Of a DNA stretch of 64,000 nucleotides, positions 41,216-49,128 are shown piece by piece; position 1 is the first letter of the stretch; each line of letters begins with the position of its first letter. Both the position numbers and the translations under genes were made by a program. The notes beneath the pieces are model-generated. The model ran no database searches and was not told the origin of the DNA. It saw nothing but the letters and a program-made list of their open reading frames with translations. The stretch is taken from positions 1,860,001-1,924,000 of the forward strand of contig NZ_CP108046.1 in NCBI RefSeq assembly GCF_041435115.1, written 5' to 3'. Origin of the DNA: Streptomyces sp. NBC_00289. GTDB taxonomy: Bacteria; Actinomycetota; Actinomycetes; Streptomycetales; Streptomycetaceae.

Positions 41216-41282
41216 ACCCACCCCTGTTCGCCCGTCTGACTCCCGGTACTCCGACGCGGCGGGGCGGGGATACGTTCGCCGG

Positions 41283-42233
41283 TCAGTGGGCCGCCGCCTG
41301 GAACGTACGCCGGTACGCCTGCGGCGACACCCCGATCGCCGCGTGCAGGTGCTGGCGCAGGGAGGCACCCGTCGCGAAGCCGACCCGGCCGGCGATCTGG
41401 TCCACGGACAGGTCGCTGGACTCCAGCAGATGGCGGGCCCGGGCGACCCGCTGCTGGATCAGCCAGCGGCCCGGACTGAGGCCGACCTCGTCGTGGAAGC
41501 GGCGGGCGAAGGTACGCAGGCTCATCCGGGCGTGGGCGGCCAGGTCGGTCAGCGTCAGGGGTTCTCCGAGGCGGGCGAGGGCCCAGGCGCGGGTCGCGGC
41601 GGTGCCGGCGGCGCCCTGCTCGGGCACCGGCTGTTCGATGTACTGCGCCTGGCCGCCGTCCCGGAACGGCGGGACGACACAGCGGCGGGCGACCTTGTTG
41701 GCCAGTTCGCTGCCGTGGTCCTTGCGCACCAGGTGCAGGCAGACGTCGACGCCGGAGGCGGCCCCGGCCGAGGTCAGGATCCGGTCGTCGTCGACGAAGA
41801 GGACGTCGGGGTCGAGCGCGATGTGCGGGTACCTGTCGCGGAAGAGGTCGGCGACCTGCCAGTGGGTGGTGGCCCGGTGGCCGTCGAGCAGCCCCGCGGC
41901 GGCCAGCACGAAGGCGCCGGTGCAGATGGAGACGATGCGCGCGTCGGGGCGGATGTGCGCGAGGGCGGAGCCGACCTCGTCCGGCAGCTCGGCCATCACC
42001 TTCGAGGGCGAGACCGGCGCGATCACCACCGTGTCGGCCGTGGCGAGCGCCTCGGGCCCGTGCTCGACGGTGATGCCGAAGTCCGCGTTGCTGCGCACCG
42101 GAAGTCCGTCGACGCTGCACGTGAGCACCTCGTACCGGCCGTCGGCGGCGCCGAAGATCCGGCTGGGGATGCCCAGTTCGAAGGGATAGACGCCGTCCAG
42201 CGCCAGGACCACGATGCGTTCCACATGCTGCAT
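41283..42233 (-). CDS. GlxA-family regulator (DJ-1/PfpI plus AraC)
   Basis: A 316-aa transcription regulator. The N-terminal domain (about 5-170) is a DJ-1/PfpI amidotransferase-like fold with the elbow IVSICTGAFVLAAAGLLDG holding the conserved Cys. The C-terminal domain (about 215-312) has two AraC helix-turn-helices: LTDLAAHARMSLRTFARRFHDEVG and VDQIAGRVGFATGASLRQHLHAAIGVSPQAYRR. It is divergent from an NADP oxidoreductase gene, which it most likely controls. The region between holds a TGGCA-N4-TGCCA inverted repeat. Confidence 0.93.
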   Translation of the reverse strand: MQHVERIVVLALDGVYPFELGIPSRIFGAADGRYEVLTCSVDGLPVRSNADFGITVEHGPEALATADTVVIAPVSPSKVMAELPDEVGSALAHIRPDARIVSICTGAFVLAAAGLLDGHRATTHWQVADLFRDRYPHIALDPDVLFVDDDRILTSAGAASGVDVCLHLVRKDHGSELANKVARRCVVPPFRDGGQAQYIEQPVPEQGAAGTAATRAWALARLGEPLTLTDLAAHARMSLRTFARRFHDEVGLSPGRWLIQQRVARARHLLESSDLSVDQIAGRVGFATGASLRQHLHAAIGVSPQAYRRTFQAAAH

Positions 42234-42253
42234 GGCACGATCTTATCGAAGGT

Positions 42254-42267
42254 TGGCAATTCTGCCA
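42254..42267. promoter_or_regulatory. Short inverted repeat between the GlxA and oxidoreductase genes
   Basis: TGGCA-ATTC-TGCCA lies within an AT-rich patch in the 71-bp divergent gap. Such TGGCA half-sites are plausible for an AraC-type regulator, but the arms are only 5 bp. Confidence 0.35.
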
Positions 42268-42304
42268 TTTTCATGTGGGGCCGCCACCGGCAGGCTGATC
42301 CACC

Positions 42305-43255
42305 ATGAGCACTGTGAACACCATGCGAGTCATCAGCCAGGACACCCTCGGCGGCCCCGAGGTCCTCGGCGTCAAAGAAGTGGAGCGCCCGTCGCCGCGG
42401 CCGAACGAGGTGCTGGTCCGGGTCCGCGCGGCCGGCCTCAACCCCACCGACTGGAAGCACCGGGCCAACGGCGGCTTCCTCGGAGAGCCGCCCTTCGTCC
42501 TCGGCTGGGACGTCTCCGGCGTGGTCGAGGCCGTGGGCATCGGGGTCGCCCGGTTCGCGCCCGGCGACGAGGTCTTCGGCCTGCTGCCGTACCCGTTCGG
42601 GCACGGCTCGCACGCCGAGTACGTCATCGCGCCCGCCCGCGCCCTCGCGCCGAAGCCGGCCGTGATCGACCACACGCAGGCGGGCGCACTGCCGCTGGTC
42701 TCGCTGACCGCGTGGCAGGCCCTGGTCGAGACGGCCGACGTGCAACCGGGACAGCGGGTGCTGGTCCACGCGGCGGCCGGCGGGGTCGGGCACGTGGCCG
42801 TGCAGATCGCCAAGGCGCGGGGCGCGTACGTGATCGGCACCGCGAGCGCCGGCAAGCACGACTTCCTGCGGGAGCTCGGCGTGGACGAGACGATCGACTA
42901 CCGGGAGACCGACTTCACCGAGGCCGTGAAGGACGTGGACGTCGTTCTGGACACGCTCGGCGGCGAGTACTCCACGCGCTCGCTGCGGGTGCTGCGCCCC
43001 GGCGGGATCGTCGTCTCGATCCTGCCGGTCGGCTCGGACGACTTCCCGCGGGAGGCGGAGCGGCTGGGCGTACGGGCGGTGCGGATGCTGGTCGACGCCT
43101 CCCGCACCGGGCTGCGGGCGATCGCGGAGCTCGTCGAGGCGGGGAAGCTGCGCGCCACGATCGCCGGCACGTTCCCGCTGGCCGATGCCGCCGAGGCGCA
43201 CGCGCTGGGCGACACCGGCCGGACCACGGGCAAGCTGGTGCTCGTGGTCGACTGA
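42305..43255 (+). CDS. NADP-dependent quinone-type oxidoreductase (MDR family)
   Basis: A 316-aa zinc-free medium-chain dehydrogenase/reductase, similar to quinone oxidoreductases. The GroES-like half (RVRAAGLNPTDWKHRANG, VLGWDVSGVVEAVG) is followed by the Rossmann half with VLVHAAAGGVGHVAVQIAKARGAYVIGTAS and DVVLDTLGG. The ATG at 42305 is used; the ATG at 42323 (RVISQDTLGG) is an equally good alternative. Divergent from the GlxA regulator gene. It probably reduces quinones or enones. Confidence 0.92.
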   Translation: MSTVNTMRVISQDTLGGPEVLGVKEVERPSPRPNEVLVRVRAAGLNPTDWKHRANGGFLGEPPFVLGWDVSGVVEAVGIGVARFAPGDEVFGLLPYPFGHGSHAEYVIAPARALAPKPAVIDHTQAGALPLVSLTAWQALVETADVQPGQRVLVHAAAGGVGHVAVQIAKARGAYVIGTASAGKHDFLRELGVDETIDYRETDFTEAVKDVDVVLDTLGGEYSTRSLRVLRPGGIVVSILPVGSDDFPREAERLGVRAVRMLVDASRTGLRAIAELVEAGKLRATIAGTFPLADAAEAHALGDTGRTTGKLVLVVD

Positions 43256-43264
43256 CCGGGGTGA

Positions 43265-44371
43265 TCAGAAGGTGAGCACGGGCTTGATGGTCTTGCCCGC
43301 GCTCATGTCCCGCACCGCCCGGTCGATGTCCGCGAACGGATAGTGGCTGATCAGGCGGTGCAGCGGCAGCCGCCCCTCCTTGACCATCCGGACCAGGGCG
43401 GGGATCACGGTCTGCGTCTCGCTGTCGCCGAGGGTGAGGCCGACGATCCGCTTGCCGCCGAGCAGCCCGTTGACGTCCAGGGCGACCTCGGTGCCGAAGG
43501 GCGGGGCGCCCACGACGACCAGGGTGCCGCGGGCGGCGAGCGCGTCGACGCCCTGGCGCAGCACGGCGACGCTGCCCGTGGTCTCCACGACGCCGTCCGC
43601 GCCCTGCCCGTCCGTCAGCAGGGCGATCGCCTCGCCGAGGTCGGCCTCACCGGCGTCGACCGTGTGGGTGGCGCCCAGTTCCCTGGCCAGCGTGAGCCGC
43701 TCCGCCACCCGGTCCACGGCGATGATCCGCGTGGCCGGGGTGAGGGCGGCGGCCATCACCGCGGAGAGGCCGACCGCTCCGGCGCCGAGGACGACGACGG
43801 TGCTGCCGGTGGTGGGCTCCAGCACGTTCCACACGGCGCCGACCCCGGTCTGTACGCCGCAGCCCAGCGGGGCGATCGACTCCAGCGGCACGTCCCGGTC
43901 GACCTTGACGAGGCTGCGCTCGTCCACCAGGGCCCGTTCGGCGAACGAGGACTGGCCGAAGAAGTGGCCGCCGAGCGGCTCGCCGTCCCGGCTGATCGTG
44001 CTGCTGCCGTCCGCACGGCGGCCGCCGATGAGGTTCAGGGGCAGCCAGGTCGCGCAGTAGGCGGGGTGACCGCCGCGGCAGTTGCGGCACTCCCCGCACG
44101 AGGTGAAGGACAGCACGACGTGGTCGCCGGGTGCCACGCCGGTGACGGCGGGCCCGACCGCCTCGACGACGCCCGCCCCCTCGTGGCCCAGGACTCCGGG
44201 CAGCGGGAAGGGCAGCCCGCCGCTCGCCACGCCCAGGTCGGTGTGACACAGGCCGGTCGCGACCATGCGGACCAGCGCCTCGTGCGGTCCGGGCGCCTCC
44301 AGTTGCACGTCGGAGAGGGTGAAGGGCGCTCCGCCTGACTCGACGACGGCGGCGCGGGTGGTGAGGGACAT
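43265..44371 (-). CDS. Zinc-dependent NAD(P) alcohol dehydrogenase
   Basis: A 368-aa class III/aryl-alcohol dehydrogenase-like enzyme. The catalytic zinc site is Cys in GLCHTDL, His-Glu in GHEGAG and Cys in PLGCGVQTG. The structural zinc site is the four-Cys lobe SCGECRNCRGGHPAYC. VVVLGAGAVGLSAVMAAALT binds the nucleotide. It follows the aldehyde dehydrogenase gene by 32 nt on the same strand, so the pair should oxidise an alcohol to an aldehyde and then to an acid. Both are probably controlled by the divergent MarR regulator. AB-type aromatic alcohols are a reasonable guess for substrate. Confidence 0.93.
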   Translation of the reverse strand: MSLTTRAAVVESGGAPFTLSDVQLEAPGPHEALVRMVATGLCHTDLGVASGGLPFPLPGVLGHEGAGVVEAVGPAVTGVAPGDHVVLSFTSCGECRNCRGGHPAYCATWLPLNLIGGRRADGSSTISRDGEPLGGHFFGQSSFAERALVDERSLVKVDRDVPLESIAPLGCGVQTGVGAVWNVLEPTTGSTVVVLGAGAVGLSAVMAAALTPATRIIAVDRVAERLTLARELGATHTVDAGEADLGEAIALLTDGQGADGVVETTGSVAVLRQGVDALAARGTLVVVGAPPFGTEVALDVNGLLGGKRIVGLTLGDSETQTVIPALVRMVKEGRLPLHRLISHYPFADIDRAVRDMSAGKTIKPVLTF

Positions 44372-44403
44372 CGCAGAACTCCCTTGGACGGGGACGGGCG
44401 CGC

Positions 44404-45858
44404 TCAGTCGAGCGAGACGACGACGGACTTGACCTTGGTGTAGCCGGCGAGCGCCTCGGGCCCGTACTCCCTCCCGAAGCCGGAGTCCTTGACTCCGCCG
44501 AAGGGGACGGCGGGGTCGAGCATCGCCCAGTCGTTGATCCAGACGATGCCCGCCCGGAGCCGGTCGGCGATGCGGTGGGCGCGGGCGAGGTTGGTCGTCT
44601 GGACACCCGAAGCAAGGCCGTACGGCGTGGAGTTGGCGAGCGCGACGGCCTCGTCCTCGGAGTCGAAGGGCTGCACGGTGAGGACGGGCCCGAAGACCTC
44701 CTCCTGGATGACCCGGGAGTCGTTGGGCAGGTCGGCGATCACGGTGGGCCGGTAGTAGTAGCCGCCGTCGAGGTCGAGCCGCTCACCGCCGCAGACGATC
44801 CGGCCGCCCTCCTTACGGGCCAGCTCGACGTACTCCTCGACCTTCCGCAGGTGCCGCTCCCCCGCCATCGGTCCTACGACGGTCTCGGGCAGCCGGGGAT
44901 CGCCGACCGGCACGCCGGGGACGGCGTCGGCGAGGATGCCGAGCAGGGTGCTGTAGACCGGGCGGGCCACCAGCAGTCGCGGGCCGCCCATGCAGAACTG
45001 GCCGGTGTTGAACACGAAGCCCTTGATGACCGCGCCGACCGCCTTCTCCAGGTCGGCGTCCTCGAAGACGAGGTGGGCCGCGTTGCCTCCGAGCTCCATG
45101 GTGACGGGCTTGAGGGCCTCCCCGGCGACGCTCGCGGCGTGCCGGCCGACCGCGGTGGAACCGGTGAAAGCGATCTTGTCCACGCCGGGGTGCCGCAGCA
45201 GGGCCTCGCCGGCCACCGGACCGGCGCCGGTGACGACGTTGACGACACCGTCGGGGACGCCGGCCCGCTGGAGCAGGCTCGCCATGTAGAGCGCGCTGAG
45301 GGGGGTCTCGTCGGCGGGCTTGTGGACGACCGTGTTGCCCGCGGCGAGCGCCGGGGCGAGCTTGGAGCCGGCCAGGATCAGCGGGAAGTTGAACGGGGTG
45401 ATCGCGGCCACCACACCGAGGGGCTCACGCCGGGTGTAGGCGAGGGCGTTGAGGGGGGTGTCGCGGTTCGCTCCGTGCAGGGAGTGGGCGAGCGCGGCGA
45501 AGTGCTCGTAGTCGTTGGCGGCGTTGGTGATGTCGACGGCACGGCACAGCGAGATCGGCTTGCCGACGTCCAGGCTCTCCAACTCGGCGAGTTCGTCGGC
45601 GTTCTCGCGGATCAGCTCGGCGACGCGGTGCAGCACCCGGCCGCGCTCGCGGCCGCTGAGGCCGGACCACGCGCCCCCGTCGAAGGCCTCGCGGGCGGCA
45701 CGTACGGCCGCGTCCACGTCGGCGGCCCCGGCCTCCGCGACCGTGGTGAGGACCGTGCCCCGGGACGGGTCGACCACCTCGGTGCGGGCTCCGTCGGCGG
45801 CCTCGCGCCACTGCCCCCCGACGAACAGCCGTCCGGGTTGGATCTCGAAGGCGGTCAT
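44404..45858 (-). CDS. NAD(P)-dependent aldehyde dehydrogenase
   Basis: A 484-aa ALDH superfamily enzyme. The ATG at 45858 follows GAGGAG by 6-7 nt; two in-frame GTGs just upstream overlap that site. The catalytic Cys lies in FNTGQFCMGG and the general-base Glu in VTMELGGN. ITPFNFPLILAGSKLAPALAAGN and FTGSTAVGR form the cofactor site, and PFGGVKDSGFGREYG is the C-terminal signature. First gene of the ALDH-ADH operon, with a recognisable promoter (TTGACA-17-GAGACT, minus strand) whose -35 overlaps a MarR-type box. Confidence 0.94.
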   Translation of the reverse strand: MTAFEIQPGRLFVGGQWREAADGARTEVVDPSRGTVLTTVAEAGAADVDAAVRAAREAFDGGAWSGLSGRERGRVLHRVAELIRENADELAELESLDVGKPISLCRAVDITNAANDYEHFAALAHSLHGANRDTPLNALAYTRREPLGVVAAITPFNFPLILAGSKLAPALAAGNTVVHKPADETPLSALYMASLLQRAGVPDGVVNVVTGAGPVAGEALLRHPGVDKIAFTGSTAVGRHAASVAGEALKPVTMELGGNAAHLVFEDADLEKAVGAVIKGFVFNTGQFCMGGPRLLVARPVYSTLLGILADAVPGVPVGDPRLPETVVGPMAGERHLRKVEEYVELARKEGGRIVCGGERLDLDGGYYYRPTVIADLPNDSRVIQEEVFGPVLTVQPFDSEDEAVALANSTPYGLASGVQTTNLARAHRIADRLRAGIVWINDWAMLDPAVPFGGVKDSGFGREYGPEALAGYTKVKSVVVSLD

Positions 45859-45891
45859 CACCACTCCTCAGCGTCATTGCCAAGTTTTCAA

Positions 45892-45968
45892 CCAACAGGA
45901 TTCCTGCTGGTCTCTCGTCTCGCTCGCAGTCTCATTAAGGACAGGTTTCCTGTCAATGCCCTAGGATG
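45892..45968. promoter_or_regulatory. Divergent overlapping promoters with two MarR-type boxes
   Basis: Box 1 CCAACAGG-ATT-CCTGCTGG (45892-45910) and box 2 GACAGG-TTT-CCTGTC (45941-45955) share the core ACAGG-N3-CCTG. The minus-strand promoter of the ALDH gene is TTGACA (45957-45952), 17 nt, GAGACT (45934-45929). The plus-strand MarR promoter is AGGACA (45939-45944), 18 nt, TAGGAT (45963-45968), only 5 nt before the ATG, so the MarR mRNA is probably leaderless. Box 2 covers both -35 elements. Confidence 0.75.
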
Positions 45969-45973
45969 AACTC

Positions 45974-46411
45974 ATGGTCGGCACCCAGGCAACGAAGACG
46001 CACCCGTCGCTTCTCTACATGGTGAAGCAGGTGGAGCTGGTCGTGCGGTCCCACCTGGACGAGCTGGTCAAGCCCTCGGGCATCACCGCCCTGCAGTACA
46101 CCGCGCTCACCGTCCTGGAACGGCACGACGGGCTGTCGGCCGCCCAGCTGGCCCGCGACTCGTTCGTCACCGCCCAGTCCATCGCCGATCTCGTCCGCTC
46201 CCTGGAGGGTCGCGGGCTGATCCGCCGGGAACGCAACCCCCGCAACCGGCGCGAACTGCTGATCCTGCTGACCGAGACGGGCCGCGAGCTGCTGGCCCGC
46301 CACGCCGGGCCGGTCCGGGAACTGGAGGAACGGATGGTCCGCGAGCTCACCGCACACCAGACCGAGCAGCTGCGCCAGGCGCTCTCCAAGGCGTGGCACG
46401 CCCTGTCGTAG
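45974..46411 (+). CDS. MarR-family regulator
   Basis: A 145-aa winged-helix repressor: LQYTALTVLERHDGLSAAQL ... SFVTAQSIADLVRSLEGRGLIRRERNPRNRRELLILLT is the DNA-binding core with the wing. Flanking helices at both ends form the dimer interface. The ATG lies 5 nt after a -10 element, without a Shine-Dalgarno sequence. Divergent from ALDH-ADH and very likely their repressor through the ACAGG-N3-CCTG boxes. The ligand is presumably the aldehyde or acid handled by that operon. Confidence 0.93.
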   Translation: MVGTQATKTHPSLLYMVKQVELVVRSHLDELVKPSGITALQYTALTVLERHDGLSAAQLARDSFVTAQSIADLVRSLEGRGLIRRERNPRNRRELLILLTETGRELLARHAGPVRELEERMVRELTAHQTEQLRQALSKAWHALS

Positions 46412-46620
46412 ATCCGTCAGCCGCAATTCACAGACATATGTCAATCGAACATGCTCAAATTCGGTCTATCGAGGGTAACTTGCTGGGCGGGGAACGGTTT
46501 TGCGCTCGCGCGGGGGCCCCGTGACACGTCTGCGTTCTCACGCTCGCCGCTCGCTGTCACCCGGGCCCCGGTGAGCCGCGGCCCCACCGCTGGATGAGCC
46601 GGTTGGAGGGGGATGTCGTC

Positions 46621-47001
46621 GTGCAGCAGGAACCCGCGGCACTCGGTCGGCATCTGCGCGTGCGCCAGGACCGTGGGCACACCGTCCTGGAGTTACGCGG
46701 CGAGATCGACATCGCCGCGGCGGTGGAGATCATCCCCCACCTGGACCGGGTGACCGCCCGCCCGGAATCCCGGATCGTGATCGACCTCCGGCAGGTCGAG
46801 TTCTTCGACTGCTCCGGCCTTCGTCTGCTCTACCGCGCCCGCAGTCGGGTGCTCGACCGCGACGGGCAGCTGTACGTGGTCTGCACCCACCCGCTCACCC
46901 TGCGGGTCATGCGCGCCACCGGCCTGGCCCGGCTGTTGCCACCGCACCCGACGATGGACGCGGCCCTTGGCCGGCCCGAGGCGGCGTCCGGCTCCGTGTG
47001 A
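46621..47001 (+). CDS. STAS-domain anti-sigma factor antagonist
   Basis: A 126-aa STAS protein from the GTG at 46621, which has GGAGGGGG at suitable distance; an in-frame ATG at 46594 would add nine residues but has no ribosome site. The fold reads VLELRGEIDIAAAVEIIPHL, IVIDLRQVEFFDCSGLRLLYRA (with the phosphorylatable Ser in DCSG) and TLRVMRATGLARLLP. It should bind and sequester an RsbW-type kinase when unphosphorylated. No kinase gene adjoins it; the PAS-PP2C-HATPase protein at 24.1 kb is a candidate partner in the window. Its stop codon lies in the first copy of a 46-bp duplication. Confidence 0.9.
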   Translation: MQQEPAALGRHLRVRQDRGHTVLELRGEIDIAAAVEIIPHLDRVTARPESRIVIDLRQVEFFDCSGLRLLYRARSRVLDRDGQLYVVCTHPLTLRVMRATGLARLLPPHPTMDAALGRPEAASGSV

Positions 47002-47083
47002 ACCAACCTGCGGGATCTTGTCGCTGCGCGCGTCGAACTCCGTGTGAACCAACCTGCGGAACCTAGTCGCTGCGCGCGTCGAA
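46992..47083. repeat. 46-bp tandem duplication over convergent gene ends
   Basis: Two copies (46992-47037 and 47038-47083) match except for about six bases near the middle. Copy 1 contains the STAS stop (GTGTGA), and copy 2 the last codons and TAG stop of prs. In copy 1 the position equivalent to the prs stop has changed, so only copy 2 terminates prs. Confidence 0.85.
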
Positions 47084-48013
47084 CAGGGCGCTGACCGACT
47101 CACCGTTGTGGATGCGCCGGACCGCCTCGGCCAGGGCCGGGGCGATGGAGAGGACGCGGAGCTTGTCGGTCCGCTCCTCCTCGGCAACCGGCACGGTGTT
47201 GGTGCACACGATCTCCAGCACGTCGGGCTGCTCGCCGATCCGCTTGAGGGCGCCGGCCGCGAACAGCCCGTGCGTGCACGCCACCCGGATCGAACGCGGC
47301 CCGAGCTCCCGGAGCCGGTCCAGCAACTCCAGGACGGTACTGCCCTTGGCGATCTCGTCGTCCAGCACGATCACGTCCCGGCCCGTGACCTCGCCGATGA
47401 CCGCGTTGATGCTCACCCGGTCGTCCGCGAACCGCTGCTTGGCGCCGGCGGCCACCTGGGCGCCGATCATCCGGGCGAACGCGGCGGCCTCCTTGGCGTT
47501 GCCGAGGTCCGGCGAGACGACGGTCGTGCGGGACAGGTCGTAGCGGCGGAAGTGCGCGGCCAGCTCGCGCAGCGCGTGCAGGTGGTCTACCGGTACCGAG
47601 AAGAAGCCGTGCACCTGCGGAGAGTGCAGGGTCATGGCGAGGACACGGCTCGCGCCGGCCGCCACCAGCAGGTCGGCGACGAGCCGGCCGCCGAGGGAGA
47701 TGCGGGGCTCGTCCTTCTTGTCGGAGCGGGCGTACGAGTAGTGCGGCATCACCACGGAGATCCGGCCCGCCGACGCCCCGCGCGCCGCGTCGCACATCAG
47801 CAGCAGCTCGACGAGATGCTCCTGGACGGGCCTGACCAGCGGCTGGACGAGGAAGACATCCCGTTCGCGGCAGTTGGCCTGGAGCTGTACCTCCAGGCAG
47901 TCGTTGGCGAACCGGCTGACCCGGGTGGGGCTGAGCGGCACTCCGAGATGCGCGCAGACCTCCCGGGCGAGTTCGGGGTGGGCGCTTCCGCTGAACACGG
48001 CGATGTCTCGCAC
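47063..48013 (-). CDS. prs: Ribose-phosphate diphosphokinase (PRPP synthetase), secondary type
   Basis: A 316-aa enzyme that makes phosphoribosyl pyrophosphate from ribose 5-phosphate and ATP. The GTG at 48013 follows GAGGAG. VFSGSAHPELAREVCAHLGV start, YARSDKKDEPRISL (ATP loop), MTLHSPQVHGFFSVPVDHL, VVSPDLGNAKEAAAFA and the PRPP loop VIVLDDEIAKGST are intact. Compared with housekeeping Prs the flexible loop and the allosteric region differ (LHSPQVHGFF rather than DLHAxQIQGFF), so this looks like a divergent second copy. The 3' end lies in a tandem duplication shared with the convergent STAS gene. Confidence 0.9.
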   Translation of the reverse strand: MRDIAVFSGSAHPELAREVCAHLGVPLSPTRVSRFANDCLEVQLQANCRERDVFLVQPLVRPVQEHLVELLLMCDAARGASAGRISVVMPHYSYARSDKKDEPRISLGGRLVADLLVAAGASRVLAMTLHSPQVHGFFSVPVDHLHALRELAAHFRRYDLSRTTVVSPDLGNAKEAAAFARMIGAQVAAGAKQRFADDRVSINAVIGEVTGRDVIVLDDEIAKGSTVLELLDRLRELGPRSIRVACTHGLFAAGALKRIGEQPDVLEIVCTNTVPVAEEERTDKLRVLSIAPALAEAVRRIHNGESVSALFDARSD

Positions 48014-48211
48014 GATCCGCTCCTCGCGTGATCATTTCCGGCTGCCTGGCTCATGCTACGGCCCGGCATCCGCCGCGGCCCGCCCCGGGTGAGCGCCCCG
48101 AACCTCCCCTCGTGCGCCCTTACGCGTCCGGCGGGAGCGGCGTTCGGCCAACGCCACGGTCTGAGGGGGGATTTGAGGGGCATCTGGACTGTAGGAAGGA
48201 GGGCCGTCGCC

Positions 48212-48874
48212 ATGACTGCTCCCATCAGGCGCGTGTCCAGGCGCATGCCCGGCTGGGCGAAGGCGGTGAGTGCCGTCGTACTGGTGCTCGTCGTGTTCTT
48301 CGCCGGTATCCGGCTGAGCGTGCTCCCTGGTCTCAAGGACCTGTTCGGCACCGAGACCCACGACCGTTCGGGTCCGGCACTGCTCCAGTCCATCCAGGAC
48401 ATCAGCCGTTACGACGCCGCCTCCGGCAACTTCCAGGTCGTGGTGGACCTGGAGAAGGACACCAAGTACCTGCCCGACGCGATCCGCGGCTCCCGCACCC
48501 TGTACGTCGGGGCGGGCACCGTCGACGCCTACGTCGACCTCGGAAAGGTCGGCAAGAACGACGTGACGGTCAACGACGACCGCACCTCGGCCACGCTGCG
48601 GCTGCCGCACGCGGCACTCGGCAAGCCGGCGCTCGACCCCGACCGCTCCTACGCGGTCTCCAAGCAGCGCGGCCTGCTGGACCGGCTCGGCGACCTCTTC
48701 TCGGACAACCCGAACGGCGAACAGGCCGTGCAGAAGCTCGCGGTGCGGCACATCGGCGACGCGGCCAAGGAGAGCGGGCTGACCACGCGCGCCGAGAAGA
48801 ACACCACGGGCATGCTCGAGGGCTTGCTGCGCTCCCTCGGCTTCAAGGAGGTACATGTCGCCTTCGGCACGTGA
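48212..48874 (+). CDS. DUF4230 membrane-anchored protein
   Basis: A 220-aa protein; the ATG at 48212 follows GAAGGAGGG. A basic N-terminus and one membrane helix (AVSAVVLVLVVFFAGIRLSV) precede the extracytoplasmic DUF4230 domain (SIQDISRYDAASGNFQVVVDLEKD ... GTVDAYVDLGKVG, LPHAALGKPALDPDRSYAVSKQRGLLDR). The domain is widespread but of unknown function. It is followed by degenerate 28-bp tandem repeats to the convergent Mrp-like operon. No operon partner. Confidence 0.88.
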   Translation: MTAPIRRVSRRMPGWAKAVSAVVLVLVVFFAGIRLSVLPGLKDLFGTETHDRSGPALLQSIQDISRYDAASGNFQVVVDLEKDTKYLPDAIRGSRTLYVGAGTVDAYVDLGKVGKNDVTVNDDRTSATLRLPHAALGKPALDPDRSYAVSKQRGLLDRLGDLFSDNPNGEQAVQKLAVRHIGDAAKESGLTTRAEKNTTGMLEGLLRSLGFKEVHVAFGT

Positions 48875-49127
48875 CCGGATGCCGGGTCCGCTCGGCGCCT
48901 GACCGGACGCCGGGCAAGCTCGGTGCCTGACCGGAGGCCGGTCCGCTCGGTGCCGGCAACCGCCGGTCCCCCCGATGCCCGGGCCGACGCCGGGCCGACT
49001 CGGCACCTGATCCGACGCCGGAAGCGCTCGGCGCCAGACCGCACGCCGGGCCTGCTCGGTGCCTGACTGGACGCCGGGTCCGCTCAACACCTGACCGGAC
49101 GCCGGGTCCGCTCGGTGCCTGTTCCTG
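48871..49127. repeat. Degenerate 27-28-bp tandem repeats
   Basis: About nine diverged head-to-tail units of the form CCTGACCGGACGCCGG plus GTCCGCTCGGTG fill the gap between convergent gene ends, from inside the DUF4230 stop to the mrpD stop. The last two complete units are nearly identical; the middle ones are eroded. No spacers, so not CRISPR. Confidence 0.8.
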
Positions 49128-49128
49128 T

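Noticed and set aside
46433..46442. GACATATGTC palindrome and a GGGTAA hexamer upstream of the STAS gene considered as a SigB-type promoter or operator
   Set aside because: A partner -35 at the right distance (GNNT, 14-16 nt) is not present, and a 10-bp palindrome alone is weak evidence.
48871..49127. 28-bp repeat units considered as a CRISPR array
   Set aside because: Units are directly adjacent with no spacers and are strongly diverged.
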